From: Streptomyces sp. RKND-216
GTDB lineage: Bacteria > Actinomycetota > Actinomycetes > Streptomycetales > Streptomycetaceae
NCBI RefSeq assembly: GCF_004795255.1
Contig: NZ_SSBQ01000002.1
Coordinates: 1,035,001-1,099,000, forward strand
Direction of reading: 5' to 3'
DNA length: 64,000 nucleotides
This document shows, piece by piece, positions 51,996-62,503 of the stretch. The position numbers were made by a program, and so were the translations under genes. Under the pieces are notes generated by a model that saw only the letters and a list, made by a program, of their open reading frames with translations, searched no databases and was not told the origin of the DNA. Position 1 is the stretch's first letter; every line of letters starts with the position of its first letter.

Positions 51996-54449
51996 ATGGC
52001 CCGCCGCAGTACGAAGACCCCGCCGCCGGACGACTTCGAGGAGCGCATCCTCGACATCGACGTCGTCGACGAGATGCAGGGCTCCTTCCTGGAGTACGCC
52101 TACTCGGTCATCTACTCGCGCGCCCTGCCGGACGCCCGCGACGGCCTGAAGCCCGTGCACCGCCGCATCCTGTACCAGATGCACGAGATGGGCCTGCGCC
52201 CCGAGCGCAGCTACGTCAAGTGCGCCCGCGTGGTGGGCGAGGTGATGGGCAAGCTGCACCCGCACGGCGACTCCGCGATCTACGACGCGCTGGTGCGCAT
52301 GGCGCAGTCGTTCTCGATGCGCGTGCCGCTGGTCGACGGGCACGGCAACTTCGGTTCGCTGGGCAACGACGACCCGCCGGCCGCGATGCGCTACACCGAA
52401 TGCCGGTCGGCTCCGGCCGCGGGACTGATGGTCGAATCGATCGACGAGGACACCGTCGACTTCGCGCCGAACTACGACGGCAGCGAGCAGGAGCCCGTCG
52501 CGCTGCCGTCGGCCTACCCGAACCTGCTGGTCAACGGCGCCTCCGGGATCGCGGTCGGCATGGCGACCAACATGGCGCCGCACAACCTGGGCGAGGTCGT
52601 CGCCGCGGCCCGGCACCTGATCAAGCACCCGGGCGCCGACCTCGAGACGCTGATGCGCTTCGTGCCCGGCCCCGACCTGCCCACCGGCGGGAAGATCGTC
52701 GGACTGGACGGGATCCGGGACGCGTACGAGAAGGGGCGCGGCACCTTCAAGATGCGCGCCACCGTCGCCGTGGAGCAGGTCACCGCACGGCGCAAGGGCC
52801 TGGTCGTCACCGAACTGCCGTTCGCCGTGGGTCCGGAGAAGGTCGTCTCCAAGATCAAGGACCTGGTCAACGCGAAGAAGCTCCAGGGCATCGCGGACGT
52901 CAAGGACCTCACCGACCGCGAGCACGGGCTGCGACTGGTCATCGAAGTCAAGAACGGCTTCAACCCGGAGGCCGTGCTCACGCACCTGTACAAGCTGACG
53001 CCGATGGAGGAGACCTTCGGCATCAACAACGTCGCCCTCGTCGACGGGCAGCCCCTGACCCTCGGGCTCAAGGAGCTGCTCGAGGTGTACGTCGACCACC
53101 GCTTCGAGGTGGTGCGGCGGCGCAGCGAGTTCCGGCGCGGCAAGCGACGCGACCGGCTGCACCTGGTCGAGGGCCTGCTCGTCGCGCTGCTCGACATCGA
53201 CGAGGTCATCCGGCTCATCCGGGGCAGCGAGAACGCCGCCGAGGCCAAGCAGACGCTGATGGAGCGCTTCGGACTCTCCGAGGTTCAGACGCAGTACATC
53301 CTCGACACCCCGCTGCGGCGCCTGACCCGCTTCGACCGCATCGAGCTGGAGAGCGAGCGCGACCGGCTGCGGGAGGAGATCGAGGAGCTGACGCGCATCC
53401 TGGATTCGGACGCCGAGCTGCGCAAGCTGGTCTCCTCCGAACTGGCCGCCGTCGCCAAGAAGTACAGCACCAAGCGCCGCACCGAGCTGCTGGACTCCGC
53501 CGAGTCGCCGGTCACCGCCGTCCCCCTCCAGGTCGCCGACGACCCGTGCCGCGTGCTGCTGTCCTCCACCGGCCTGCTGGCCCGTGCCGAGAACGGCACC
53601 GCGGACACCGGCGCGGGCGCGGAGGTCAAGCGCGTCAAGCACGACGTGATCGTCTCGGCGGTTCCCGCCACCACCCGCGGCGAGATCGGCGCGGTGACCT
53701 CGGCCGGGCGGCTGCTGCGGCTGGCGGTGGTGGACCTGCCCCAGCTCCCGGAGACCGGTGGGCCGCCGAATCTGTCCGGAGGCGCTCAGGTGTCGGAGTT
53801 CCTGACGCTGGCGGCGGACGAGTCGCTGATCTGCCTGACGACGCTGGACGAGTCCTCGCCCGGGCTGGCGCTCGGCACCGCGCAGGGCGTCGTCAAGCGT
53901 GTCGTGCCGGACTATCCGGCGCACAAGGAGGAGCTGGAGGTCATCTCGCTCAAGGAGGGCGACCGCGTCGTCGGCGGCGCCGAACTCCGCACGGGCGAGG
54001 AGGATCTGGTGTTCGTCTCCAGCGAAGCCCAGCTGCTCAGGTACCCGGCGGGGCAGGTGCGGCCGCAGGGCCGGGCGGCCGGCGGTATGGCGGGCATCAA
54101 GCTCGCCCCGGACGCGAAGGTCCTCTCGTTCTCCGCGGTCGATCCGTCGGCCGACGCCATGGTGTTCACCGTCGCCGGTTCGCACGGCACCCTCGACGAC
54201 TCGGTGGCCACCGCCAAGCTCACCCCGTTCGACCAGTTCCCGCGCAAGGGCCGGGCGACCGGCGGCGTGCGCTGCCAGCGGTTCCTGAAGGGCGAGGACT
54301 GCCTGACCATGGCCTGGGCGGGGCCGGCGCCCGTCCGCGCGGCGACCCGCACCGGCGCTCCGGCCGAGCTGCCGGAGCCGGACCCGCGCCGGGACGGCTC
54401 CGGTGTGCCACTGGCCAAGCCCGTCGCGGCGCTGGCCGGACCGGCTTAG
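51996..54449 (+). CDS. parC: DNA topoisomerase IV subunit A
   Basis: 817 residues. Catalytic Tyr133 in AAMRYTECR; quinolone-region [10 protein letters not shown] with Ser93 and Asp97 in the wild-type, sensitive state; beta-propeller C-terminus. With ParE (58586-60712) decatenates replicated chromosomes. GAAGGAG before the ATG. The stop overlaps tail-to-tail with the GTPase gene by 4 nt, leaving no room for a terminator. Confidence 0.95.
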   Translation: MARRSTKTPPPDDFEERILDIDVVDEMQGSFLEYAYSVIYSRALPDARDGLKPVHRRILYQMHEMGLRPERSYVKCARVVGEVMGKLHPHGDSAIYDALVRMAQSFSMRVPLVDGHGNFGSLGNDDPPAAMRYTECRSAPAAGLMVESIDEDTVDFAPNYDGSEQEPVALPSAYPNLLVNGASGIAVGMATNMAPHNLGEVVAAARHLIKHPGADLETLMRFVPGPDLPTGGKIVGLDGIRDAYEKGRGTFKMRATVAVEQVTARRKGLVVTELPFAVGPEKVVSKIKDLVNAKKLQGIADVKDLTDREHGLRLVIEVKNGFNPEAVLTHLYKLTPMEETFGINNVALVDGQPLTLGLKELLEVYVDHRFEVVRRRSEFRRGKRRDRLHLVEGLLVALLDIDEVIRLIRGSENAAEAKQTLMERFGLSEVQTQYILDTPLRRLTRFDRIELESERDRLREEIEELTRILDSDAELRKLVSSELAAVAKKYSTKRRTELLDSAESPVTAVPLQVADDPCRVLLSSTGLLARAENGTADTGAGAEVKRVKHDVIVSAVPATTRGEIGAVTSAGRLLRLAVVDLPQLPETGGPPNLSGGAQVSEFLTLAADESLICLTTLDESSPGLALGTAQGVVKRVVPDYPAHKEELEVISLKEGDRVVGGAELRTGEEDLVFVSSEAQLLRYPAGQVRPQGRAAGGMAGIKLAPDAKVLSFSAVDPSADAMVFTVAGSHGTLDDSVATAKLTPFDQFPRKGRATGGVRCQRFLKGEDCLTMAWAGPAPVRAATRTGAPAELPEPDPRRDGSGVPLAKPVAALAGPA

Positions 54450-55603
54450 TCCATCGGGCGGGCGGCCGAGGAGGGCTCGGGGAGGACGAGTTCCGCCTCG
54501 TCCAGGTCGTCCCACGCGTCACCGGGCTCCTCACCCGTCTCCGACGCCCCCGTCGCGTCCTTCGCGGCGGGGTCGTCGACGTACCGCAGGACGCCCCACA
54601 TCGCGCGCGGATCGGCCGGGGCGGCGGGGTCCGCCCTGCACGCGTCGAGCCCCTCACGGAGCGCGGGGCCGTCCACGCCGGTGCCGATCAGCACCAGTTC
54701 GGTGCCCCCGGGCCCGAGCCCGGCGCGCTCCACGGGCGCGAACCGCAGGAAGCCGCCCACCGCGTGCACCGCGTAGCGCCGCTGCGGGTCGGCGTCGCCG
54801 AAGTCGACGAAGCCCTTGATCCGGTAGACGCCCTGAGGCCGCCGGTCCAGGAACTCCAGCAGCCGACGGGGGTCCACAGGCTCCCGGGTGCTGAACTCCA
54901 CGCTCTGGTAGGCCGCGTGGAGGTGGCCGGCGTGGTCCCCCGCAAACTCGTCGCCGGCGCGCAGCAGCGCGTCGAAGGAGAGCTGTTCGGCGGCCGACCG
55001 CCGCCGCTCCGGTCGGTCGAAGAGCAGGCCCGGGTCGACCCGCCCGTACGCCGCGCGCACCACCGGGCCACCGGGGCTGAGTTCCCGCAGGCTCGCCTCC
55101 AGGGTCTCCAGCGTCCCGGGATCGGCACGGTCGGTCTTGTTGAGCACCACCAGGTCGGCGGCCCGCAGATGGCGGTCCAGTTCCGGATGGCGTTCCCGTG
55201 TCGCGGGATACTCGGCGGCGTCGACAACCTCCACCAACCCGCCGTACACGATGTGCGGATTGCGGCTGGCGAGGATCATCCGGATCACCGTCTCGGGCTC
55301 GGCGAGCCCGCTCGCCTCGACCACGACGACGTCCATCCGCGCGGACGGCCGCGCGAGAACGTCCAGCACACCGTCCAGGTCCTCGGTGTCGACGGCACAG
55401 CACAGGCAGCCGTCGCCGAGCGACACCATGGAGTCGACCTGCCCGGCGACCGTCATCGCATCGATCTCGATGCTGCCGAAGTCGTTGACGACCGCGCCGA
55501 TGCGGGTACCGCCGCTGCGCCGCAGCAGGTGGTTGAGGAGCGTGGTCTTGCCGGAACCGAGAAAGCCGGCGAGAACGACGACCGGAATCCGGCGGGTGAC
55601 CAC
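54446..55603 (-). CDS. COG0523 (CobW/YjiA) GTPase, putative metallochaperone
   Basis: 385 residues from GTG 55603 with GGAGG upstream. G1 [15 protein letters not shown], metal motif GDGCLCCAV (CxCC), [11 protein letters not shown] and NKTD (G4), then a CobW C-terminal domain ([20 protein letters not shown]). Such proteins deliver zinc or another metal to client enzymes. No zinc-uptake-regulator site was recognised upstream. Confidence 0.9.
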   Translation of the reverse strand: MVTRRIPVVVLAGFLGSGKTTLLNHLLRRSGGTRIGAVVNDFGSIEIDAMTVAGQVDSMVSLGDGCLCCAVDTEDLDGVLDVLARPSARMDVVVVEASGLAEPETVIRMILASRNPHIVYGGLVEVVDAAEYPATRERHPELDRHLRAADLVVLNKTDRADPGTLETLEASLRELSPGGPVVRAAYGRVDPGLLFDRPERRRSAAEQLSFDALLRAGDEFAGDHAGHLHAAYQSVEFSTREPVDPRRLLEFLDRRPQGVYRIKGFVDFGDADPQRRYAVHAVGGFLRFAPVERAGLGPGGTELVLIGTGVDGPALREGLDACRADPAAPADPRAMWGVLRYVDDPAAKDATGASETGEEPGDAWDDLDEAELVLPEPSSAARPMD

Positions 55604-55716
55604 GGGGACCTCCAGCGTGTCGGGATCGGGGCGGGCGGGGCCCGATCGTAGTCGAGCCACTGCGGTCGGTCGCAGCCCGGCCGTGGGGACGCGTCCGGGG
55701 GGTGACCTGGAACAGG

Positions 55717-55735
55717 TTCGGTTAGGCTCGCCTCT
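55717..55735 (+). promoter_or_regulatory. Iron box (DmdR/IdeR site) at a leaderless promoter
   Basis: TTCGGTTAGGCTCGCCTCT matches 15 of 19 positions of the Streptomyces iron box TTAGGTTAGGCTCACCTAA. It contains a -10 TAGGCT (55723-55728) and ends one base before the GTG at 55736, so the transcript is probably leaderless and blocked by the iron-loaded repressor. Confidence 0.7.
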
Positions 55736-56746
55736 GTGAGAACGTGCGCCACAGCGTCCCGGGTGCTGAGCGAGCCCCTGGCGGCCACGGCCGCCACCGC
55801 ACGCACCTGGCTGCTGATCGAACAGCCCGGCCCCTGGGGCTCCAAGGCCCTGACGGAGAGCCACCTCGATCCCGCGCTGGGCGCCGCCCTGGACCGGGCG
55901 GCCGCGCCGCACGGCGTGCGTGTCGCGCTCATCCGCCGACCGGGACCGCACGCCGACCGCGGCGAGCCCCACGACCGGCGCATCCACCTCGCTCACACCG
56001 CACCCGGCGTCTCCTGGGTGCTCACCCGCGAGACGGCCGCCGGGGTGGACCCCGTCACGTCCCTGCCGGACATGGACTTCGCCGCTCTCGGCGCCGGGAT
56101 CCGCGCCGGCGCGGGCCCCGGCTGGCACGACCACCGGGGCGACCCGCTGGCGCTGGTGTGCACCAACGGCAAGCGGGACCGCTGCTGCGCCCTGCTCGGC
56201 CGCCCGCTGGCGGCGGAACTCGCCGCGTCCGCGCACGCCGACGTCTGGGAGATCACGCACATCGGCGGCCACCGCTTCTCCCCCACCCTGCTGGTGCTGC
56301 CGTACGGCTACGCCTACGGGCGCGCCGCCGCGCACACCGTCAAGTCGGTGCTGGAGGCGGTGCGCGAGGGGCGTGTGGTGACCGAGGGCTGCCGAGGACG
56401 TTCGGTCTGGGACCGGCCCGGCCAGGCGGCCGATCTGGCCGTCCGGGAGGCCACCGGCGAGCAGCAGGCGGACGCGCTGGACGTGGTGGACGTGCAGGAG
56501 GCGCCGGAGGGCTCGGGCGGGCAGCGGTGGGCGGTCACCGTGGTGCACCGGGACGGGCGCCGCTGGCGGGTGCACATCGCCGCGGTGGCCGACGACGCCC
56601 CGCAGGCGGCGCCCAGTTGCGGCGCCGTGCTGGGGCTGCCGCCGCAGATGCGGGTCGAGGCCGTCGAGGCGCTCGTGCCCGTGGCGGCGGCGCCGGCGGG
56701 CGCAGCGTGCGCCGCGGGCGAGGGAGTGGAGCGCCCGACTCGGTGA
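55736..56746 (+). CDS. Sucrase/ferredoxin-like family protein, iron-regulated
   Basis: 336 residues. Family hallmarks: an N-terminal segment TWLLIEQPGPWG, a thioredoxin-like ferredoxin core with CTNGKRDRCCALLGRPLA and ITHIGGHRFSPTLLVLPYGYAYGR. Presumed [2Fe-2S] or redox protein; biochemical role unknown. The iron box over its start places it in the iron-starvation response, perhaps siderophore reduction. Overlaps the next gene (GTGA). Confidence 0.88.
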   Translation: MRTCATASRVLSEPLAATAATARTWLLIEQPGPWGSKALTESHLDPALGAALDRAAAPHGVRVALIRRPGPHADRGEPHDRRIHLAHTAPGVSWVLTRETAAGVDPVTSLPDMDFAALGAGIRAGAGPGWHDHRGDPLALVCTNGKRDRCCALLGRPLAAELAASAHADVWEITHIGGHRFSPTLLVLPYGYAYGRAAAHTVKSVLEAVREGRVVTEGCRGRSVWDRPGQAADLAVREATGEQQADALDVVDVQEAPEGSGGQRWAVTVVHRDGRRWRVHIAAVADDAPQAAPSCGAVLGLPPQMRVEAVEALVPVAAAPAGAACAAGEGVERPTR

Positions 56747-58539
56747 CGGCCACGCCGGACGAGGAGACCGGAACGGACGGGCCTCCCTGGCAGGCCACGA
56801 CCGGCGCGCCACCGGGCCCGTTCGGGACGGCCTCGCGGCGGCGCATCGGAGCGGTACGGCGGCGATTCCCGTTCGGGCTGTCGCCGCGCGCGCTGCGGGT
56901 CGGCATGCCGCGGCGGGTCTTCTCCCAGGTCCTCGTGATGCAGCTCGCGATCATCACGGGGGTGACGGCCCTGGTCACCGGTCTCTTCCTGGCCCCGCTG
57001 AGTGCCGAGTTCGACGACCGCGCCACCCAGCGCGCCCTGGCCATCGCCCGGTCCACCGCCGTGCAACCGGGCCTGCCCGAGCAGCTGCGCTCCCCCGGCG
57101 GCCCGTCCGCGGACGGGCCGGTACAGGAACGCGCCGAGCGGGTGCGACGCACCACCGGCGCCAGCTACGTGGTGATCATGGACACCCGCGGCATCCGCTG
57201 GTCCCATCCGGAGGTGCGGCGGATCGGACGGTACGTCTCCACCGACCCGGCCCGCGCACTCGCCGGGCACGAGGTGCGGCACATCGACGTGGGAACGCTG
57301 GGACGGTCGGCGCGGGGCAAGGTGCCGGTGCGGGACGACGAGGGCCGGATCGTCGGCGCGGTGTCGGTCGGCATCGCCTACGACAGCGTCCGCGAACGGC
57401 TGCTCGGCGCCGTTCCCGAGCTCCTCGCCTACGCGGGGGGCGCCCTGGGCGTCGGCGTGCTCGCGGCGCTGCTGGTCTCCCGCCGTCTGCAGCGGCAGAC
57501 CCACGACCTGGCGTTCTCCGACATCTCCGCCCTGCTCGCCGAGCGCGAGGCCATGCTGCACGGCATCCGTGAGGGCGTGGTGGCGCTCGACGGGGCGGGC
57601 CGCATCCGGCTGGTCAACGACGAGGCCCAGCGGCTCCTCGACCTCGCCCCGCGGGATGCGGGACGGGCGCTGGAGGAGGCACTCGGCTCCGGGCGTACGG
57701 CGGACGTGCTCACCGGGCGCGTCACCGGGCGGGACCTGCTCACGGTACGGGGCGGCCGGGTGCTGGTGGCGAACCGGATGCCGACCGACGACGGCGGCGC
57801 GGTGGTCACCCTGCGCGACCGGACGGAGCTGGAGCAGCTGGGCCGCGAGCTGGACAGCTCGCGGGTGCTGGTGGACGCCCTGCGTGCGCAGGACCACGAG
57901 CACGCCAACCGGCTGCACGTCCTGCTCGGCCTGCTGGAACTGGAGCTGTACGACGAGGCCGCCGCCTACCTGTCCGAGGTGGTCGGCGTGCACCGGGCCA
58001 CGGCGGAGCAGATCACCGGTCAGGTGCGCGACCCGCAGCTGGCCGCGCTGCTGGTGGGGAAGGCCACCGTGGCGGCCGAACGCGACGTGGCGCTGCGTGT
58101 CCGGTCCGGGACGCTGCTCCCGGACCGCTTGGTCGACGCGCGGGAGATGGTCACCGTGGTGGGGAACCTGGTGGACAACGCGCTGGACGCGGCGGCCGGC
58201 ACCGCACGGGCGGAGGTCGGCGTGGAGCTGCTCCCGGCCGGCGGCACGGGCGTCCGGCTACGGGTCACCGACAGCGGGCCCGGGATTCCACCCGAGCGGC
58301 GGGAGCAGGTGTTCGCCGAGGGCTGGTCGACGAAGCCGCCGCCGGCACATGGTAGGCGAGGGCTCGGCCTGGCGCTGGTGAAGCGACTGGCGGAACGGCA
58401 CGGCGGCATCGTGCGGGTGGGCGAGGCGCCCGGCGGCGGCGCGGAGTTCACCGTGGAGCTGCCGGACGCGCTGGCGCCCGACCCGGCCGTCGCGGACCGG
58501 GCGGGCGCGGCGGCGGGCGGCACTGACGGTGCCGCCTGA
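56743..58539 (+). CDS. Sensor histidine kinase, CitA/DcuS type, no adjacent regulator
   Basis: 598 residues from GTG 56743, coupled to the sucrase/ferredoxin-like gene; a shorter start at an internal Met near 56905 is possible. TM1 (about 68-90), a periplasmic PASTA/CACHE-like PAS (SYVVIMDTRGIRWSHP), TM2 (about 225-245), cytoplasmic PAS (GIREGVVALDGAGRIRLVNDEA), phospho-His in QDHEHANRLHVLLGLLEL and HATPase NLVDNALDAA. Members normally have a response regulator next door; here parE follows convergently. The operon with an iron-box gene suggests an iron- or carboxylate-linked signal. Confidence 0.88.
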   Translation: MTATPDEETGTDGPPWQATTGAPPGPFGTASRRRIGAVRRRFPFGLSPRALRVGMPRRVFSQVLVMQLAIITGVTALVTGLFLAPLSAEFDDRATQRALAIARSTAVQPGLPEQLRSPGGPSADGPVQERAERVRRTTGASYVVIMDTRGIRWSHPEVRRIGRYVSTDPARALAGHEVRHIDVGTLGRSARGKVPVRDDEGRIVGAVSVGIAYDSVRERLLGAVPELLAYAGGALGVGVLAALLVSRRLQRQTHDLAFSDISALLAEREAMLHGIREGVVALDGAGRIRLVNDEAQRLLDLAPRDAGRALEEALGSGRTADVLTGRVTGRDLLTVRGGRVLVANRMPTDDGGAVVTLRDRTELEQLGRELDSSRVLVDALRAQDHEHANRLHVLLGLLELELYDEAAAYLSEVVGVHRATAEQITGQVRDPQLAALLVGKATVAAERDVALRVRSGTLLPDRLVDAREMVTVVGNLVDNALDAAAGTARAEVGVELLPAGGTGVRLRVTDSGPGIPPERREQVFAEGWSTKPPPAHGRRGLGLALVKRLAERHGGIVRVGEAPGGGAEFTVELPDALAPDPAVADRAGAAAGGTDGAA

Positions 58540-58585
58540 GGCCGGGGCTTCGGGCGGACGCGAACACGCCCGGGCGGCTCGCCGC

Positions 58586-60712
58586 TCAGATGTCGATGCG
58601 GGAGCGGTCCAGCGTGGCCGCCGACGTGGTGATGAACTCGCGGCGCGGCGCGACCTCGTTGCCCATCAGCAGGCTGAACGCCTCCTCCGCCGCCTCCAGG
58701 TCGCTGATGTTGATGCGCCGCAGCGTGCGGTGCCGCGGGTCCATGGTGGTCTCGGCGAGCTGGTCGGCGTCCATCTCTCCGAGGCCCTTGTACCGCTGGA
58801 TGCTGTCCTTGTAGCGGACGTTCCGGCGCTCGAGGTCGAGCAGGGTCTGCCTCAGCTCGTTGTCGGAGTAGGTGTAGAGGTACTTGTCCTGCCCCTTCCT
58901 GGGGTTGATCAGCTCGATGCGGTGCAGCGGCGGCACGGCCGAGAAGACCCGTCCGTCCTCCACCATCGGCCGCATGTACCGCTGGAAGAGGGTCAGCAGC
59001 AGGCAGCGGATGTGCGCGCCGTCGACGTCCGCGTCGGCGAGGAAGATCACCTTGCCGTAGCGGGCCTGGTCGATGTCGAAGGTCCGGCCGGAACCAGCTC
59101 CTATGACCTGGATGATCGCCCCGCACTCGGCGTTCTTGAGCATGTCGGAGACGGACGACTTCTGCACGTTGAGGATCTTGCCGCGGATGGGCAGCAGGGC
59201 CTGGAACTCGGAGTTCCGCGCGAGCTTGGCGGTGCCCAGTGCCGAGTCTCCCTCAACGATGAACAGTTCGGAGCGGTCGACGTCGTCGCTGCGGCAGTCG
59301 GCCAGCTTGGCCGGCAGCGCGGACGACTCCAGCGCCGTCTTCCGGCGCTGCGCCTCCTTGTGCTGCCGGGCGGCGATCCGGGTGCGGGCCGCCGCGACGA
59401 CCTTCTCCAGCACCGACCGGGCCTGCTGCTTGGCGTCCCGCTTGTGCGACGTCAGGAATGCCTTGAGCTCCTTCGCCACCACCTGCGCGACGATCCGGGA
59501 GGCGGCCGAAGTGCCCAGCACCTCCTTGGTCTGCCCCTCGAACTGCGGCTCCGCGAGCCGGACGGTCACCACGGCGGTGAGGCCCTCCATGGCGTCGTCC
59601 TTGACGACGTCGTCCTCCGCCACGCGCAGCAGCTTGGCCGACCGCAGCGCCTCGTTGACCGTGCGGGTGATCGAGCGCTCGAAGCCGGTGACGTGGGTGC
59701 CGCCCTTGGGGGTGGCGATGATGTTGACGAAGGACTTGACGGTGGTGTCGTAACCGGTGCCCCAGCGCAGGGCGATGTCGACGGCGAGTTCCCGCTGCAC
59801 CTCGGTGGGGATCATGTGGCCCCGGTCGTCGAGGACGGGGACCGTCTCCTTGAACGTGCCCTGGCCCTGCAGCCGCAGCACGTCGCACACCGCGCGGTCC
59901 TGCGCGAGATACTCGCAGAACTCGCTGATGCCGCCGTCGTAGCGGAAGACCTCCTCGGTGGCCTCCGCACCGTCCAGGCCGCGCTCGTCGCGCACCACGA
60001 GCGTGAGGCCCGGCACCAGGAAGGCGGTCTGGCGGGCGCGCGCGTACAGCGTCTCCAGTGAGAGCCGGGCGTCCTTGAGGAAGATCTGCCGGTCGGCCCA
60101 GTACCGCACGCGGGTGCCCGTACGGGTCTTGGGGATCTTCTTGTTCTTCAGCAGCCCCGTGGCGGGGTCGAACGGCGCGTCCGGGCCGGACTCGGTGAAG
60201 ATGCCGGGAACGCCGCGGCGGAAGCTGATCGCGTGGGTGCGGCTGCTGCGGTCCACCTCGACGTCGAGCCGGGAGGACAGCGCGTTCACCACGGAGGCGC
60301 CGACGCCGTGCAGACCGCCGGAGGCGGCGTACGAGCCGCCGCCGAACTTGCCGCCGGCGTGCAGCTTGGTCATGACGACCTCGACGCCGGAGAGCCCCGT
60401 CTTCGGCTCGACGTCGACCGGGATGCCGCGGCCGTTGTCCCGGACCTCCACCGAGCCGTCGTCGTGGAGCAGGATGTCGATGTGGTCGCAGTGGCCGCCG
60501 AGCGCCTCGTCGACGGAGTTGTCGATGATCTCCCAGAGGCAGTGCATCAGGCCGCGGCTGTCGGTCGACCCGATGTACATGCCAGGGCGCTTGCGGACCG
60601 CCTCGAGCCCCTCCAGGACGAGCAGGTGCCGCGCGGTGTAGTTGGACCCGCCGTCCCGGTCCGCTCCGGACAGCAGGGCGGTGGAAGACGACACTGAGGT
60701 CTCGGCGGTCAC
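58586..60712 (-). CDS. parE: DNA topoisomerase IV subunit B
   Basis: 708 residues from GTG 60712 with GAGGAG upstream. GHKL ATPase (DNSVDEALGG, DNGRGIPVD, GLHGVGASVVNALS), transducer, and Toprim (EGDSALGTAKLARN, DADVDGAHIRCLLLTLF). Partner of ParC 4 kb away. Convergent with the sensor kinase. Confidence 0.95.
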   Translation of the reverse strand: MTAETSVSSSTALLSGADRDGGSNYTARHLLVLEGLEAVRKRPGMYIGSTDSRGLMHCLWEIIDNSVDEALGGHCDHIDILLHDDGSVEVRDNGRGIPVDVEPKTGLSGVEVVMTKLHAGGKFGGGSYAASGGLHGVGASVVNALSSRLDVEVDRSSRTHAISFRRGVPGIFTESGPDAPFDPATGLLKNKKIPKTRTGTRVRYWADRQIFLKDARLSLETLYARARQTAFLVPGLTLVVRDERGLDGAEATEEVFRYDGGISEFCEYLAQDRAVCDVLRLQGQGTFKETVPVLDDRGHMIPTEVQRELAVDIALRWGTGYDTTVKSFVNIIATPKGGTHVTGFERSITRTVNEALRSAKLLRVAEDDVVKDDAMEGLTAVVTVRLAEPQFEGQTKEVLGTSAASRIVAQVVAKELKAFLTSHKRDAKQQARSVLEKVVAAARTRIAARQHKEAQRRKTALESSALPAKLADCRSDDVDRSELFIVEGDSALGTAKLARNSEFQALLPIRGKILNVQKSSVSDMLKNAECGAIIQVIGAGSGRTFDIDQARYGKVIFLADADVDGAHIRCLLLTLFQRYMRPMVEDGRVFSAVPPLHRIELINPRKGQDKYLYTYSDNELRQTLLDLERRNVRYKDSIQRYKGLGEMDADQLAETTMDPRHRTLRRINISDLEAAEEAFSLLMGNEVAPRREFITTSAATLDRSRIDI

Positions 60713-60862
60713 GCGGTTCGCTCCTCGCTGAATTCTGCTCGTGTGGCGGTGGTGCCGGATGAGAGGGTACCGAGGCCCAGTTGAGCCGTTGTGCAGGGCG
60801 CCCATGCTAGCGCAGCGTCGCATGCACGTTCGATAACTCGGACGGGTGACGCGTACATCACG

Positions 60863-60891
60863 TTCACATCCAGGCATGAACCGTTTAGGCT
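60863..60891 (+). promoter_or_regulatory. Sigma-HrdB-type promoter
   Basis: TTCACA-N17-TAGGCT on the plus strand, predicted start near 60898, giving a leader of about 250 nt to the DUF7455 gene at 61150. The rest of 60713-61149 is the divergent parE leader; nothing else was recognised. Confidence 0.5.
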
Positions 60892-61149
60892 CCGGGCACG
60901 TCCTCTGACACGAACCGTTGAACCGGATCGTGACCACGACCGACACCGACCCCACACCTTCGACACCCTTCATCACGAACCGAGCACCACCGGCAACCGA
61001 CGCACCACGGCTCATTCGCCGCCAACCGGCAGCATTCCGGCCGTCACGGAGGGAGAAATCCTCCTGGGAAAGTCCGGAGCGGGAACGTTTTCGGGCTGGT
61101 TGGATGTTGACCCTGGTACGACAGCTCGTCGAGCTAGAGAAGAGGCGAC

Positions 61150-61380
61150 GTGACTACTGTTCTGACCCCCGCGACCCCGCTGACGGCAGCCGACCGCTGC
61201 GACCGCTGCAACGCGCAGGCCTACCTGCGCGTCGTGCTCCTCAGTGGCGGAGAGCTGCTGTTCTGCGCGCACCACGGCCGCAAGTTCGAGCCGGAACTGA
61301 AGAAGATCGCCGCGGAGATACAGGACGAGACGGAGAAGCTCACCGCGACTCCGGCCACCGCAGGCGAAGACGAGCGCTGA
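61150..61380 (+). CDS. DUF7455 small zinc-ribbon protein
   Basis: 76 residues. Zinc knuckle CDRCNAQAYLRVVLLSG...FCAHHGRK (CxxC and CxxH) followed by an acidic helix. Conserved between parE and hrdB in streptomycetes as I recall; function unknown. GTG start. Confidence 0.88.
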   Translation: MTTVLTPATPLTAADRCDRCNAQAYLRVVLLSGGELLFCAHHGRKFEPELKKIAAEIQDETEKLTATPATAGEDER

Positions 61381-61462
61381 CGTCCCGCCTCAGACGCGGG
61401 ACACGCCGGACCCCGGCGTACCACAGCGTCGGACGAGCTCGGACCGGCCACAGGGCCGGACA

Positions 61463-61503
61463 CGACGGGCGGCTACCCGGTAGCACCGGGAAGCCGCCCG
61501 TCG
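61463..61503. terminator. Bidirectional terminator
   Basis: CGACGGGCGGCT and AGCCGCCCGTCG form a 12-bp stem with an inner CCCGG/CCGGG pair, between the convergent DUF7455 and protease genes. Confidence 0.85.
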
Positions 61504-61567
61504 GTCGTGTGCGGGCCCTCGCAGGAGGTTCCGCAGCCTCCGCAGAGGGTTCTGCGCCGGCCGTCGG

Positions 61568-62503
61568 TCACGAGGGATTCTCCGGGGCGGGTGCGGGGAT
61601 CAGGGGGAGCATCGCGGAGATCCGGGTGTAGACGCCGGGCAGGCCCCGCTCACCGCAGCCGGTGCCCCACGAGACCAGCCCCACCAGCCGGCCGTCGGCC
61701 ACCAGGGGCCCTCCACTGTCGCCCTGGCAGGCGTCCGGACCACCGGCGGGCAGTCCCGCACACAGCATGGAGCCGGCCTCGTAGGTGCCCGACACGCTGC
61801 CGGGATAGGCCTCGGCGCAGGCGCCGTCGGGCAGGAGGCGCACCCGGGCCGCGTGCAGCGTCTCCGCGAAGCTGCCGTCCCCGCGCACGTCGCCCCAGCC
61901 GTACACGGTGGCCTCGGTGCCCGGGCGGTAGGCCTCGTCCCCCACCGCGGCCGGCTCGATCGGGCGCGCGCCCGAGAGCGGTTCGGCCAGGGTCAGCATC
62001 GCCACGTCGCCGGCGTTGGTGCGCAGGTCGTGCCCGGGATTCACCCAGACGTCCGACACCGGCGTCTCCCGTCCCACCCCGCCCGTGAGGTCGTCACGTC
62101 CCGATATCACCCGCAGGTCCGTGACCTGCCGCCGGTCCACGCCCAGCACCTCGGTGCTCAGGCAGTGCGCAGCGGTCAGCACCGTACGCGGGCCCACCAG
62201 CGCGCCTCCGCAGAACTGGCCGGAGCGGGTGTCCCCGAAGCGCTCCCGGCTGGCCAGAGCGACCGTCCAGGAGTGCTCGGCCACGCTCACGTCCCGGCCG
62301 CCCACGACGTCCCCGTCCCGGACCGCCGCGGGATTCTTCGCATCCGCCGTCTCCCCGGCGAGCGTGCCGTCGATGACCGCAGGGGCGGCGGACGCGCCGT
62401 CCCGCGGCTTCTCGGCCTCACGGAGCTGCGCGGGAACGGCGGGCACGGTGCAGGCCAGCAGCAGGAGCGGACATATGAGCGGGCGGAGCAGGCGGTCTCG
62501 CAC
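61568..62503 (-). CDS. Secreted trypsin-like serine protease
   Basis: 311 residues from GTG 62503 preceded by GGGGAGG. Signal peptide LLRPLICPLLLLACTVPAVPA; LLAC could be a lipobox. After a pro-region (about 25-70) the mature enzyme likely begins at VVGGRDVSV. Catalytic triad: TAAHCLS, NAGDVAML and CQGDSGGPL; disulfide Cys as in chymotrypsin-fold S1A enzymes. Confidence 0.92.
   Translation of the reverse strand: MRDRLLRPLICPLLLLACTVPAVPAQLREAEKPRDGASAAPAVIDGTLAGETADAKNPAAVRDGDVVGGRDVSVAEHSWTVALASRERFGDTRSGQFCGGALVGPRTVLTAAHCLSTEVLGVDRRQVTDLRVISGRDDLTGGVGRETPVSDVWVNPGHDLRTNAGDVAMLTLAEPLSGARPIEPAAVGDEAYRPGTEATVYGWGDVRGDGSFAETLHAARVRLLPDGACAEAYPGSVSGTYEAGSMLCAGLPAGGPDACQGDSGGPLVADGRLVGLVSWGTGCGERGLPGVYTRISAMLPLIPAPAPENPS

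Noticed and set aside
51875..55651. Plus-strand open frame of 1258 codons over parC and beyond.
   Set aside because: It is the wrong frame over parC and antisense to the GTPase gene, Arg/Gly/Ala-rich with no motif.
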